Position numbers and translations under genes: made by a program
Shown: in pieces, positions 43,182 through 50,904 of the stretch
Position numbering within the stretch: position 1 is the first letter of the stretch
Layout: each line of letters opens with the position of its first letter
The notes under the pieces: model-generated
The model's input: only the letters and a program-made list of their open reading frames with translations
The model's database searches: none
What the model was told of the DNA's origin: nothing
Assembly: GCF_004342025.1 (NCBI RefSeq)
Contig: NZ_SLWN01000006.1
Span: 248,001-312,000, forward strand
Source of the DNA: Kribbella steppae
Lineage (GTDB): Bacteria > Actinomycetota > Actinomycetes > Propionibacteriales > Kribbellaceae
Direction of reading: 5' to 3'
DNA length: 64,000 nt

Positions 43182-44315
43182 ATGGAGACTGTGCGGGCGG
43201 ATGTCGTGGTGGTCGGGTTGGGCGCGTTCGGGTCGGCGGCGTTGTGGCGGTTGGCTCAGCGCGGTGTGAAGGTCGTCGGGATCGAGCGGCAGGGGATCGG
43301 TCATCCGTTCGGGTCGTCGCATGGGAGTACGCGGCTCTTCCGGGTCGCGTGTATGGAGCATCCAGGGCTGACGCCGATCGCGCAGAAGTCGCTGGAGCTG
43401 TGGACCGAGCTGGGGGAGCGGACCGGCGAGGTCTACGTCCGCCAGACGGGTTCGCTCAATGTGGGTGCACCGGGCAGCCGTCCGGTCAGCGGCGCACGAC
43501 GAGCCGCGGCCGGGGCCGGCGCTCCGACAACGGACCTGAGCCACGACGAGCTCACAGCCCGCTTCCCGCAGTACGACGTACGCCCGGAAGACGTGGCCGT
43601 CTGGGACCCAGGCGCCGGAATCTGTTATGCCGAGCCGACCCTCCGAGCGCATGTCGCGGAGGCTCAGCGGCTGGGTGCAACGGTCTACCCGCACACGATG
43701 GTGACCGCGATCGACCTCGAGCCGGACCACGTCGAGGTGCGGACGCCGACCATCAGCATCCACACGGATCAGGTCGTCGTGTGCGCGGGTGCCTGGCTGG
43801 GCAAGCTCGTGCCCGGTCTACCGCTGTCGCCGCGCCGTACGCCGCTCTTCTGGTTCCAGCCCAAGGATCCTGCGTCCGACGCGTTCCAGCTGAAGAACTT
43901 CCCGGCGTTCATCTGGGAGTTCCCGGACGGCCGCGGCCTGTGGGGTCACGGGTCCGACGAGGACTTCCTGGTCAAGGTCGGTCTCGACGGCGCAAAGCGC
44001 GCCCGAGACTTCGATCCCGACGAGCTCGACCGCTACATCCATCCGCGCGAGGACATCTCCGAGCTGGCGGCAGCGATCACGGCCTCGTTCCCGGACCTCG
44101 ATCCGGAGCCGGTGAAGGTGACCCCGTGCATGGTGACGGACTCACCTGACGGCCAGTTCCTGGTCGGGCGACGTGACGAGCGGCTCGTGATCGCCGGCGG
44201 CGACAGCGGCCACGGCTTCAAGCATTGCGCTGGCGTCGGTGAGCTACTGGCCCAGCTCACGACGAAGGAGACGCCGTACACCGACGTCTCCTTCATCGAT
44301 CCCTTGCGTTACTAA
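43182..44315 (+). CDS. FAD-dependent amine oxidase (sarcosine/N-methyltryptophan oxidase type)
   Basis: 377 residues of the DAO family close to monomeric sarcosine oxidase/SolA. The N-terminal FAD site is VVVGLGAFGSAALWRLAQRG (about 9-28), followed by the diagnostic GSSHGSTRLFRVA (about 46-58). The C-terminal FAD-binding part has CMVTDSPDGQFLVGRRD and the GDSGHGFKHCAGVG segment, whose Cys is the covalent-flavin attachment point in this family (FKFSxxxG in relatives; here HGFKHCAGVG). It oxidises N-methyl amino acids to give H2O2 and an aldehyde. It follows a VOC gene by 26 nt. Its stop overlaps the convergent chelatase stop. Confidence 0.88.
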   Translation: METVRADVVVVGLGAFGSAALWRLAQRGVKVVGIERQGIGHPFGSSHGSTRLFRVACMEHPGLTPIAQKSLELWTELGERTGEVYVRQTGSLNVGAPGSRPVSGARRAAAGAGAPTTDLSHDELTARFPQYDVRPEDVAVWDPGAGICYAEPTLRAHVAEAQRLGATVYPHTMVTAIDLEPDHVEVRTPTISIHTDQVVVCAGAWLGKLVPGLPLSPRRTPLFWFQPKDPASDAFQLKNFPAFIWEFPDGRGLWGHGSDEDFLVKVGLDGAKRARDFDPDELDRYIHPREDISELAAAITASFPDLDPEPVKVTPCMVTDSPDGQFLVGRRDERLVIAGGDSGHGFKHCAGVGELLAQLTTKETPYTDVSFIDPLRY

Positions 44316-45106
44316 GCCGTGCGGACGAGCTCCGGGCGTACGACGGTCGGCCGCGGGGCCGGCGCCAGAGTGAGCAGGTCGAGCCCGGCAACGCCGTACC
44401 GCAGCAGCACGAGCCGTGCCACCTCAGCGCTCACACCCAGCGGCCGCGAAACGGCGACTGCACCGGCACGGCGGGCAGTCGACTCCGCGCGGTCCGGCAG
44501 CACACCCGGTGCGAGGAACAGCGAGCCGACAGCCACGTGCCGACGACCCTCCAGCCGCCACTTCAGCACAGCCTCGGCCGGCGACGGCGTGGCAGCGCAG
44601 GTGAACGCCGCGGTCACCGGCAGCTTGTGCCGCTGACCCCACAGCCGCGCGAGCCGGGTCACGCTCGCGTTCGCCTGCGAGTCGCTCGAACCGGCGCACG
44701 CCAGCACCAATGCGTCCAGCTCCCGCACCCGGCCGTCCTTGAGCTCGGCGCGCATCCGGCGATCGAGTACGTCGAGCAGCGACTCGTCGTACCCGAGGAC
44801 GTCCGAGGCGATGATCCGCAGCGCCGGGAAGCGGCTGCGGGCCTCGTCGACGACGGCCGGTACGTCGATCCGGGCGTGGTACGCCGACGACAGCAGCAGC
44901 GGCAGGACGACGACTTCTTCCACGCCCTCGGCGGCGAGCTTGCCGATCACCTGGTACGGCGTGGGCGGGCAGTGGTCGAGGAAGGAGGCTTCGATCCGCA
45001 GGTCGTCACGCAGGTCGCGCAGGCACTTGACGAGGGCGTGGACGGTGGCGGCCGAACGCGGGTCGCGGCTGCCGTGGGCGAGGATCACGAGCGCTGGAGC
45101 AGTCAC
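44312..45106 (-). CDS. Sirohydrochlorin chelatase, CbiX/SirB type
   Basis: 264 residues in two chelatase-like halves. The first has LVILAHGSRDPRSAATV (active-site His, about 5-20) and EEVVVLPLLLSSAYHARIDVP with the second His. The second half is more degenerate (LVLACAGSSDSQAN; AVGSLFLAPGVLPDR). It inserts Fe(II) into sirohydrochlorin to make siroheme, which the sulfite reductase of this operon needs. The GTG start overlaps the cysN stop (GTGA). It is the last gene of the operon. Confidence 0.88.
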   Translation of the reverse strand: MTAPALVILAHGSRDPRSAATVHALVKCLRDLRDDLRIEASFLDHCPPTPYQVIGKLAAEGVEEVVVLPLLLSSAYHARIDVPAVVDEARSRFPALRIIASDVLGYDESLLDVLDRRMRAELKDGRVRELDALVLACAGSSDSQANASVTRLARLWGQRHKLPVTAAFTCAATPSPAEAVLKWRLEGRRHVAVGSLFLAPGVLPDRAESTARRAGAVAVSRPLGVSAEVARLVLLRYGVAGLDLLTLAPAPRPTVVRPELVRTA

Positions 45107-46389
45107 AGCAGTTCCCCTTCTTCGTCGTCGATCATGCCGGCCGCGAGCGTCCACCCGTCGTGGGCGTCGATGAGCAGGAACGATCCGGTGATGGCGTTGC
45201 TGGAGTACGGGTCGGCGGCCAGCGGTGCGGCGACCTTGAGCTGCACCTTGCCGATGTCGTTCAGGTCGAGCCCGGCGGCGTCGATGACTCCGAGCGTGTC
45301 CAGGTCCAGCGCGCCGTTGATCTTGGTCACGATGGCCTGGGCAGTTGTGGTGGTGTGCTTGATCAGCAGCCGGGCGCCCACGGTCAGCGGGCGGTCCGAC
45401 AGCCAGCACACAGTGGCGGCCAGCTCCCGGCGGGTGCCGGGGGAGGACTCGGCCGCGACGATCACCGAGCCGCGGGCGACGTCGAGGTCGTCGGCGAGCC
45501 GGACGGTGACGGCCTCGCCGGCGACCGCGGACGGCCGCTCGGCGACCGCGGTCGAGGTGGCGGTGACGACCGCCTTGTCGATCCCGGCGACCGACGTACG
45601 GCGGCCGGCCGGCAGCACGACCACCTGGTCACCGACGGAGACGGTGCCGGAGGCAACAGTGCCGGTGTAGCCGCGGTAGTCGCGGTACTCGTCGTCGGTC
45701 TGCGGCCGGATCACGTACTGCACCGGGAACCGCAGCGCCTCGCGGGAGGTGTCGGTCCGCCCGTTGGCGTTCTCCAGGTACTGCAGGAGTGTCGGCCCGT
45801 CGTACCAGGGCGTCTCGGCCGAGCGCTCGACCACGTTGTCCCCGACCAGTGCGGACACCGGGATGGCGTGGACGTCGGCGATCCCGAGCTGGTCGGCGAG
45901 CTGCGTGACGTCCTTCGCGATCCCGGTGAAGACGGCCTCGTCGTACCCGACCAGGTCGATCTTGTTCACCGCGAGTACGACGTGCGGCACCCGGAGCAGA
46001 CCGGCGACGGCCAGGTGCCGGCGGGTCTGCTCGAGAACACCGTGCCGTGCGTCGACCAGGATGATCACCACATCCGCGGTTGACGCGCCGGTCACGGTGT
46101 TGCGGGTGTACTGCACGTGCCCGGGGCAGTCGGCCAGGATGAAGGAGCGCTTGTCGGTGGCGAAGTACCTGTAGGCGACGTCGATCGTGATGCCCTGCTC
46201 ACGTTCGGCCCGGAGGCCGTCGGTGAGGAGCGCGAAGTCGAAGTCGCCGCCGCGGGCTTCGGAGACGGTCTGTACGTGCGCGATCTGGTCGGCCAGGATC
46301 GCCTTGCAGTCGTGCAGCAGCCGCCCGACCAGGGTGGACTTCCCGTCGTCGACCGAACCCGCGGTGGCAAGCCGGAGGAGCGTGCTCAT
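45103..46389 (-). CDS. cysN: Sulfate adenylyltransferase subunit 1
   Basis: 428 residues, a translation-factor-type GTPase. G1 GSVDDGKST (about 11-19), the EREQGITIDVAYRYF effector region, DCPGHVQYTRN, and NKIDLV are all present. GTP hydrolysis drives APS formation by CysD. There is no fused APS kinase (CysC) domain, consistent with the APS reductase route here. The start overlaps the cysD stop (TGATG). Confidence 0.95.
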   Translation of the reverse strand: MSTLLRLATAGSVDDGKSTLVGRLLHDCKAILADQIAHVQTVSEARGGDFDFALLTDGLRAEREQGITIDVAYRYFATDKRSFILADCPGHVQYTRNTVTGASTADVVIILVDARHGVLEQTRRHLAVAGLLRVPHVVLAVNKIDLVGYDEAVFTGIAKDVTQLADQLGIADVHAIPVSALVGDNVVERSAETPWYDGPTLLQYLENANGRTDTSREALRFPVQYVIRPQTDDEYRDYRGYTGTVASGTVSVGDQVVVLPAGRRTSVAGIDKAVVTATSTAVAERPSAVAGEAVTVRLADDLDVARGSVIVAAESSPGTRRELAATVCWLSDRPLTVGARLLIKHTTTTAQAIVTKINGALDLDTLGVIDAAGLDLNDIGKVQLKVAAPLAADPYSSNAITGSFLLIDAHDGWTLAAGMIDDEEGELL

Positions 46390-47336
46390 CAGAAGTACCC
46401 CTCTCGCTTGCGGTCTTCCATCGCCGCTTCGCTGACCCGGTCGTCGGCGCGAGTGGCGCCGCGCTCGGTCAGTTCGCTGGCCGCGACCTCGACGACCACC
46501 TCGGCCGGGGACGTCGCGGTCGAGGCGACCGCGCCGGTGCACGACATGTCGCCGACCGTCCGGTAGCGCACCACGCGCTGGGAGACGGTCTCGCCGTCGC
46601 GTGGCTGCGAGTAGGGGCCGACGGCAAGCAACATGCCGTCGCGCTCGAACACGTCCCGCTCGTGGGCGTAGTAGATGCTCGGCAGCGGGATCTGCTCGCG
46701 CTCGATGTAGTTCCACACGTCCAGCTCGGTCCAGTTGGACAGCGGGAACACCCGCACGTGCTCACCCGGCCGGTGCTTGCCGTTGTACAGCGACCACAGC
46801 TCCGGCCGCTGGTTGCGCGGGTCCCACTGACCGAACTCGTCGCGCAGGCTGAAGATCCGCTCCTTCGCCCGGGCCCGCTCCTCGTCCCGGCGCCCGCCGC
46901 CGAACACGGCATCGAACCGGTGCCCGTTGATTGCGTCCAGCAACGGAACGGTCTGCAGCGGGTTCCGGGTCCCGTCCGACCGCTCCCGCAGCCGGCCGTC
47001 GGCGATGTAGTCCTCGACACTGGCGACCTCGAGCCGCAGGCCGAGCGCGTTCACGGTCGCGTCGCGGTAGTCCAGTACTTCCTGGAAGTTGTGCCCGGTG
47101 TCGACGTGCAGCAGCGAGAACGGGACACCGGCCGGCGCGAACGCCTTCCGGGCCAGGTGCAGCATGACGATCGAGTCCTTGCCGCCCGAGAACAGGATCA
47201 CCGGCCGCTCGAACTCCGCCGCCACCTCCCGGAACACGAAGATGGACTCGCTTTCCAAAGCGTCCAACTCGGTCACCGTCTGGGGAGCGCTCGTCGTGCT
47301 CAGGGTCGCCTCCGGGGCGTCGATGGTGGCCGTCAT
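46389..47336 (-). CDS. cysD: Sulfate adenylyltransferase subunit 2
   Basis: 315 residues, a PP-loop ATP pyrophosphatase: VILFSGGKDSIVMLHLARKAF (about 45-65) and HVDTGHNFQEVLDYRD. Further family landmarks are FGGGRRDEERARAKERIFSLRD, the VRVFPLSNWTELDVW region and the C-terminal RKREGYF. It makes APS from sulfate and ATP with CysN. The ATG overlaps the cysH stop (ATGA). Confidence 0.95.
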   Translation of the reverse strand: MTATIDAPEATLSTTSAPQTVTELDALESESIFVFREVAAEFERPVILFSGGKDSIVMLHLARKAFAPAGVPFSLLHVDTGHNFQEVLDYRDATVNALGLRLEVASVEDYIADGRLRERSDGTRNPLQTVPLLDAINGHRFDAVFGGGRRDEERARAKERIFSLRDEFGQWDPRNQRPELWSLYNGKHRPGEHVRVFPLSNWTELDVWNYIEREQIPLPSIYYAHERDVFERDGMLLAVGPYSQPRDGETVSQRVVRYRTVGDMSCTGAVASTATSPAEVVVEVAASELTERGATRADDRVSEAAMEDRKREGYF

Positions 47337-48019
47337 GTGTGGAGTCCGCATTCGGTTTTGCCCTGGCCTGACCAGCGGCCGCTGCGGGGGTCCTCGCCGG
47401 GGGCTACGCGCTGGGTGCACGGCGCGCAGCCGATCGACGGATAGCCGTCGTACTGGAGCAGGTTCACCAGTACGCCGTTGTCCGTGATGTAGGAGTCCAG
47501 GTCGTCCTGGGTCCAGGGGGCGATCGGGTTCAGCTTCACCATGTCGCGCTTGGCGTCGTACTCGATGACCTGGGTGTTGGCCCGGGTCGGCGCCTCTTCC
47601 CGCCGTACGCCGGTCACCCAGGCCTTGTAACCGGACAGCACGCGGTTGAGCGGCTCGACCTTGCGGAGCGCGCAGCACTTGTCGGGTTCGCGGGCGAACA
47701 GATCCTTGCCGTACTCGGCGTCCTGCTCCTCGACGGTCTGCTTCGGAGTGGCGTTGATCAGGTTGATCGGCAGCGTCGCCGCCACCGCGTCGCGGGTGCC
47801 GATGGTCTCGGCGAAGTGGTAGCCCGTGTCGAGGAACAGCACGTCGACACCGGGGGCCGCCTCGGCCGCGAGGTGGGGGAGTGCCCCGTCTGCCATCGAG
47901 GCGGTCACCACCAGTTCGTCACCGAAGGTCTCCCGCGCCCACGCCAGCACTTCCTGCGCCGAGGCGTCGGCTAGTCGTTCGTTGGCCTCCTCGGCCAGCG
48001 TCTTCAGATCCGTGCTCAT
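47333..48019 (-). CDS. cysH: APS reductase (adenylyl-sulfate reductase, thioredoxin type)
   Basis: 228 residues. The four Cys that hold the [4Fe-4S] cluster are present as KCCALRKVEPL (about 114) and GCAPCTQRV (about 198), with the catalytic Cys in the C-terminal KTECGLH motif. The Cys-Cys/Cys-x2-Cys set marks APS rather than PAPS specificity. It gives sulfite. The ATG overlaps the stop of the small zinc-ribbon gene (ATGA). Confidence 0.95.
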   Translation of the reverse strand: MSTDLKTLAEEANERLADASAQEVLAWARETFGDELVVTASMADGALPHLAAEAAPGVDVLFLDTGYHFAETIGTRDAVAATLPINLINATPKQTVEEQDAEYGKDLFAREPDKCCALRKVEPLNRVLSGYKAWVTGVRREEAPTRANTQVIEYDAKRDMVKLNPIAPWTQDDLDSYITDNGVLVNLLQYDGYPSIGCAPCTQRVAPGEDPRSGRWSGQGKTECGLHT

Positions 48020-48165
48020 TCCACCGTCACCCGCAGTCCGATCATCTTCAGCTGGAACACCCGTGCACACGGCCGGCACTCCCACGCGCCATGGCCTTCC
48101 TCGGAAGGACGAAGGTCCTCGTCCCCGCAGTACGGGCAATAAAGAGGTGCCGCTCGCTCACTCAT
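48016..48165 (-). CDS. 49-aa CPxC...CxxC zinc-ribbon protein
   Basis: A short gene between sir and cysH. The product has LYCPYCGDEDL (about 8-18) and WECRPCARVFQL (about 28-39), two knuckles able to bind one zinc, then a basic VTVE end. It overlaps cysH by 4 bp (ATGA). Similar tiny ribbons sit next to sulfite reductase genes in other actinobacteria. It may be an accessory for Sir or CysH assembly, but no role is shown. An inverted repeat (48163-48195) pairs its start codon. Confidence 0.8.
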   Translation of the reverse strand: MSERAAPLYCPYCGDEDLRPSEEGHGAWECRPCARVFQLKMIGLRVTVE

Positions 48166-48245
48166 CGCCGTCCTCGCTTCGCTGCGGCGGCGATGGTGAG
48201 CGAAACGCTGCTGCGCTGAACTGTGAACTCACTTCGTTCGTTCAC
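48163..48245 (-). repeat. Hairpins between sir and the zinc-ribbon gene
   Basis: Two stem-loops. CATCGCCG (48163-48170) pairs with CGGCGATG (48188-48195); the ATG of the zinc-ribbon gene lies in this stem and its purine-rich AGCGAGGA ribosome site in the loop. GTGAAC (48223-48228) pairs with GTTCAC (48240-48245) across the sir stop codon. The loop shares GCGAAGCGA with the hairpin at 21900. Confidence 0.65.
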
Positions 48246-49927
48246 TGCAAAGCCTCCTCATCCGCTCGGGTGACCCACTGGGCGAAGCGCTCGCCCTCGT
48301 TGCGCTCCTTCAGGTAGTTCTGGGTGATGCGCTCGACGTAGTCGGCCAGACCGGCCGAGGTGACCTTGTGGCCGCGCAGCTTGCGGCCGAAGCCGGCGTC
48401 CAGCCCGAGGCCGCCGCCGAGATGGACCTGGTACCCCGGGACCTGGTTGCCGTCGGCATCGCGGACCAGTTGGCCCTTGAGGCCGATGTCGGCGACCTGG
48501 ATCCGGGCGCAGGAGTTCGGGCAGCCGTTGACGTTGACCGTGATCGGCACGTCCAGCTCGGGGATCCGCTGTTCGAGCTCGCCGATCAGCTCGGCCGCCC
48601 GGGCCTTGGTCTCGACGATCGCCAGCTTGCAGAACTCGATCCCGGTGCACGCCATCGTGTTGCGCCGCCAGGCCGACGGCCGGGCCTGGTAGCCGAGGTC
48701 GCCGAGCTGCTGGACCAGCGACTCGACCTTGGACTCCTCGACGTCGAGCACGATCAGCTTCTGCTGGGCGGTGGTCCGGATCCGGTCCGACCCGTGTGCG
48801 GCGACCACGTCGGCCACCTTCGCCAGGGAGCTGCCGGACACCCGGCCGACCACCGGCGCGACGCCCACGAAGTACCGGCCGTCCTTCTGCTTGTAGACGC
48901 CGACATGGTCGCCCTGGACCGCGGGGATCTCCGGCGCCGGGCCGTCGATCAGCTTCCGCTTGAGGTATTTCTCCTCGAGAACCTCGCGGAACTTCTCGAC
49001 ACCCCAGTCCGCGACCAGGAACTTCAGCCGGGCGCGGGTCCGCAGCCGCCGGTACCCGTAGTCGCGGAAGATGCTGGTGACGCCCCACCAGGCCTCGTGC
49101 ACCTCGTCGATCGGGATCCAGGTGCCGAGCCGCTGCGCGAGCATCGGGTTGGTGGACAGACCGCCGCCGACCCACAGGTCGAAGCCCGGTCCGTGCTCGG
49201 GGTGGACGACCCCGACGAACGCGATGTCGTTCACCTCGGGTACGACGTCGTGCGACGGGTGACCGGTGAGCGCGGTCTTGAACTTGCGGGGGAGGTTCGA
49301 GAACTCGGTGGAGCCGATGTACTTCTCGACGATCTCGTCGATGGCCGGTGTCGGGTCGATGATCTCGTCCGCGGCGATTCCGGCGACCGGGCTGGCGATC
49401 ACGACCCGCGGCACGTCACCGCAGGCCTCGGTGGTGTACAGCCCGACGGCCTCGAGCTTCTGCCAGATGGCCGGCACGTCCTCGACCCGGATCCAGTGCA
49501 GCTGGATGTTCTGCCGGTCGGTGATGTCGGCGGTGTCGCGCGCGTAGGTGCTGGACACCTCGGCGATCACCCGCAGCTGCTCGGTGCTGAGTTGGCCGCC
49601 CTCGATCCGGACCCGGAGCATGAAGTACTTGTCGTCCAGCTCCTCCGGCTCCAGCGTCGCCGTCTTACCGCCGTCGATCCCGGGCTTGCGCTGGGTGTAC
49701 AGACCCCACCAGCGGAAGCGGCCGCGCAGGTCGGCCGGGTCGATCGAGTCGAAGCCGCGGTGCGCGTAGACGTTCTCGATCCGGGCCCGGACGTTGAGTC
49801 CGTCGTCGTTCTTCTTGTTCTCCTCGTTCTTGTTCAGCGGCTCGCGATAGCCGAGCGCCCATTGGCCTTCGCCCTTGCCCTTGCGAGGGCGGGCCGGCTT
49901 GCGGGGAGGAGAGGTGACGCCAGTCAT
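48242..49927 (-). CDS. sir: Ferredoxin-dependent sulfite reductase
   Basis: 561 residues of the siroheme/[4Fe-4S] sulfite/nitrite reductase family. The cluster Cys are visible as ACTGIEFC (about 425-432) and NGCPNSC (about 468-474). Two ferredoxin-like half-domains precede them (YFMLRVRIEGGQLSTEQL; YFVGVAPVVGRVSGSSL). It reduces sulfite to sulfide with six electrons. The genomic context with cysH/D/N and a siroheme chelatase favours sulfite over nitrite. The start ATG follows AAGGAC weakly; an upstream in-frame GTG (50017) is less likely. It is first in the operon. Confidence 0.93.
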   Translation of the reverse strand: MTGVTSPPRKPARPRKGKGEGQWALGYREPLNKNEENKKNDDGLNVRARIENVYAHRGFDSIDPADLRGRFRWWGLYTQRKPGIDGGKTATLEPEELDDKYFMLRVRIEGGQLSTEQLRVIAEVSSTYARDTADITDRQNIQLHWIRVEDVPAIWQKLEAVGLYTTEACGDVPRVVIASPVAGIAADEIIDPTPAIDEIVEKYIGSTEFSNLPRKFKTALTGHPSHDVVPEVNDIAFVGVVHPEHGPGFDLWVGGGLSTNPMLAQRLGTWIPIDEVHEAWWGVTSIFRDYGYRRLRTRARLKFLVADWGVEKFREVLEEKYLKRKLIDGPAPEIPAVQGDHVGVYKQKDGRYFVGVAPVVGRVSGSSLAKVADVVAAHGSDRIRTTAQQKLIVLDVEESKVESLVQQLGDLGYQARPSAWRRNTMACTGIEFCKLAIVETKARAAELIGELEQRIPELDVPITVNVNGCPNSCARIQVADIGLKGQLVRDADGNQVPGYQVHLGGGLGLDAGFGRKLRGHKVTSAGLADYVERITQNYLKERNEGERFAQWVTRADEEALQ

Positions 49928-50070
49928 CGGGAACGTGTCCTTGTCCTCGTGACAGGTGCGTCCGCTGGCGGTGGGCTCGAAGCGTCGTCGGTTCGATGCG
50001 TTCCGCGCGGTGCGCACCCAGCGGTGATCGGGGGTGATCAGGGGCCGTCATTGGCCCGGCGGGGTCGCTG

Positions 50071-50106
50071 TCAGAACATCGAAGGACAACAGATGGCGCT
50101 GCGCAT
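50071..50106 (-). CDS. Possible Cys-Cys leader peptide of the sulfur operon
   Basis: An 11-codon open frame, ATG at 50106 to TGA at 50071, encodes MRSAICCPSMF, with adjacent Cys codons (TGT TGT). It lies 144 nt upstream of sir. Downstream, GGGCC-AATGAC-GGCCC (about 50043-50059) and other GATC-rich arms could make alternative hairpins. A TAGGTC element (complement of 50130-50135) lies 24 nt before it. Cys-rich uORFs that act as cysteine attenuators precede sulfur genes in mycobacteria; this one is weaker, with only two Cys. Confidence 0.45.
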   Translation of the reverse strand: MRSAICCPSMF

Positions 50107-50212
50107 CCGCCCGAGGTCGACATGAATCCGACCTACGAGATGAGTGGAGCGGGCAGCGAGCATGCTGATAAGCGTCAGCGCCAACGCCTGACAAATCAAC
50201 TCCCAATCCTGC

Positions 50213-50235
50213 ATCGTGAGACCCAGTCTCACGAT
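50213..50235. promoter_or_regulatory. Perfect 10-bp dyad, probable operator
   Basis: ATCGTGAGAC (50213-50222) and GTCTCACGAT (50226-50235) around CCA. It lies in the 408-nt region between sir and the ArsR-type gene, about 285 bp upstream of sir and about 100 bp upstream of arsR-like. The regulator is not identified. Confidence 0.65.
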
Positions 50236-50288
50236 ACGGCTATCTCTACCAGCCTGGTGGAGATTGTTCCGGGCGCCGGAAATGCTTC

Positions 50289-50328
50289 ACAAGAACTCTT
50301 GTGCAAGAACTCTTGTACGTTCTATCGT
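50289..50328 (+). promoter_or_regulatory. Promoter with tandem ArsR-type operators
   Basis: ACAAGA-AC-TCTTGT (50289-50302) and CAAGA-AC-TCTTG (50304-50315) are palindromes placed 15 bp apart. They overlap -35 TTGTGC (50299-50304) and the 18-bp spacer to -10 TATCGT (50323-50328), which is 6 nt from the ATG at 50335 (leaderless). The winged-helix regulator encoded next is the probable binder. Confidence 0.8.
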
Positions 50329-50334
50329 GCTGCC

Positions 50335-50904
50335 ATGACGCCCGCCAACCGCCGTCGCGCCGAGCCCTCCGTGCTGGCTGCGATCCACCATCCGCTCCGC
50401 CGCCGGCTGCTCGATCTGATCTACATCGACGGCCCCGCGACCGCGTCCCGGCTGGCCGAGGCCACCGGCGAGCTGGTCGGCAACATCAGTCATCACCTCA
50501 AGGTTCTGAGCGCGGCCGGGGTGATCGAGGAGGCTCCCGAGCTGGCCAAGAACCGGCGCGAACGATGGTGGAGGGTCGCCGACACCTCGTCGTACTCGTG
50601 GTCCATCGCCGACGCCAAGGGCGATCCCGCGGCCGAGTTGGTCGCGGCCACGGCCGAGGACGCGAACCTGGCTCATCACGTCGGCAAAGTCCGGCAATGG
50701 TTCGACATGCGGTACGAATTCGAGGAGCCCTGGGTGCGGGCGGCGTACGCGACCGAGAGATGGCTCACATTGACGCCGTCGCGGCTCGATGAGTTGAGCG
50801 AACGGATCGAGGAACTGGTCCGCGAGTACGCCGACGAGCCCTCGGAGGGCGACGACGCGCACAAGGTCTTCTTCTTCGCCCACGCGATCCCTGCCCGGCC
50901 ATGA
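50335..50904 (+). CDS. ArsR-like winged-helix regulator
   Basis: 189 residues. The HTH core is AIHHPLRRRLLDLIYIDGPATASRLAEATGELVGNISHHLKVLSAAGVI (about 16-64), with a wing containing RRERWW. A longer C-terminal helical half (about 90-185) is unlike metal-sensing ArsR proteins, and no metal site is visible. Proteins of this size with an MFS partner usually repress the exporter until a drug binds. It overlaps the MFS gene by 4 bp (ATGA). Confidence 0.88.
   Translation: MTPANRRRAEPSVLAAIHHPLRRRLLDLIYIDGPATASRLAEATGELVGNISHHLKVLSAAGVIEEAPELAKNRRERWWRVADTSSYSWSIADAKGDPAAELVAATAEDANLAHHVGKVRQWFDMRYEFEEPWVRAAYATERWLTLTPSRLDELSERIEELVREYADEPSEGDDAHKVFFFAHAIPARP

Noticed and set aside
49665..50123. 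A leaderless ATG-initiated frame of 152 codons upstream of and overlapping sir
   Set aside because: TAGGTC only partly matches the -10 pattern, and the frame runs out of phase into sir with a low-complexity product. The 11-codon Cys-Cys frame is the more plausible leader.
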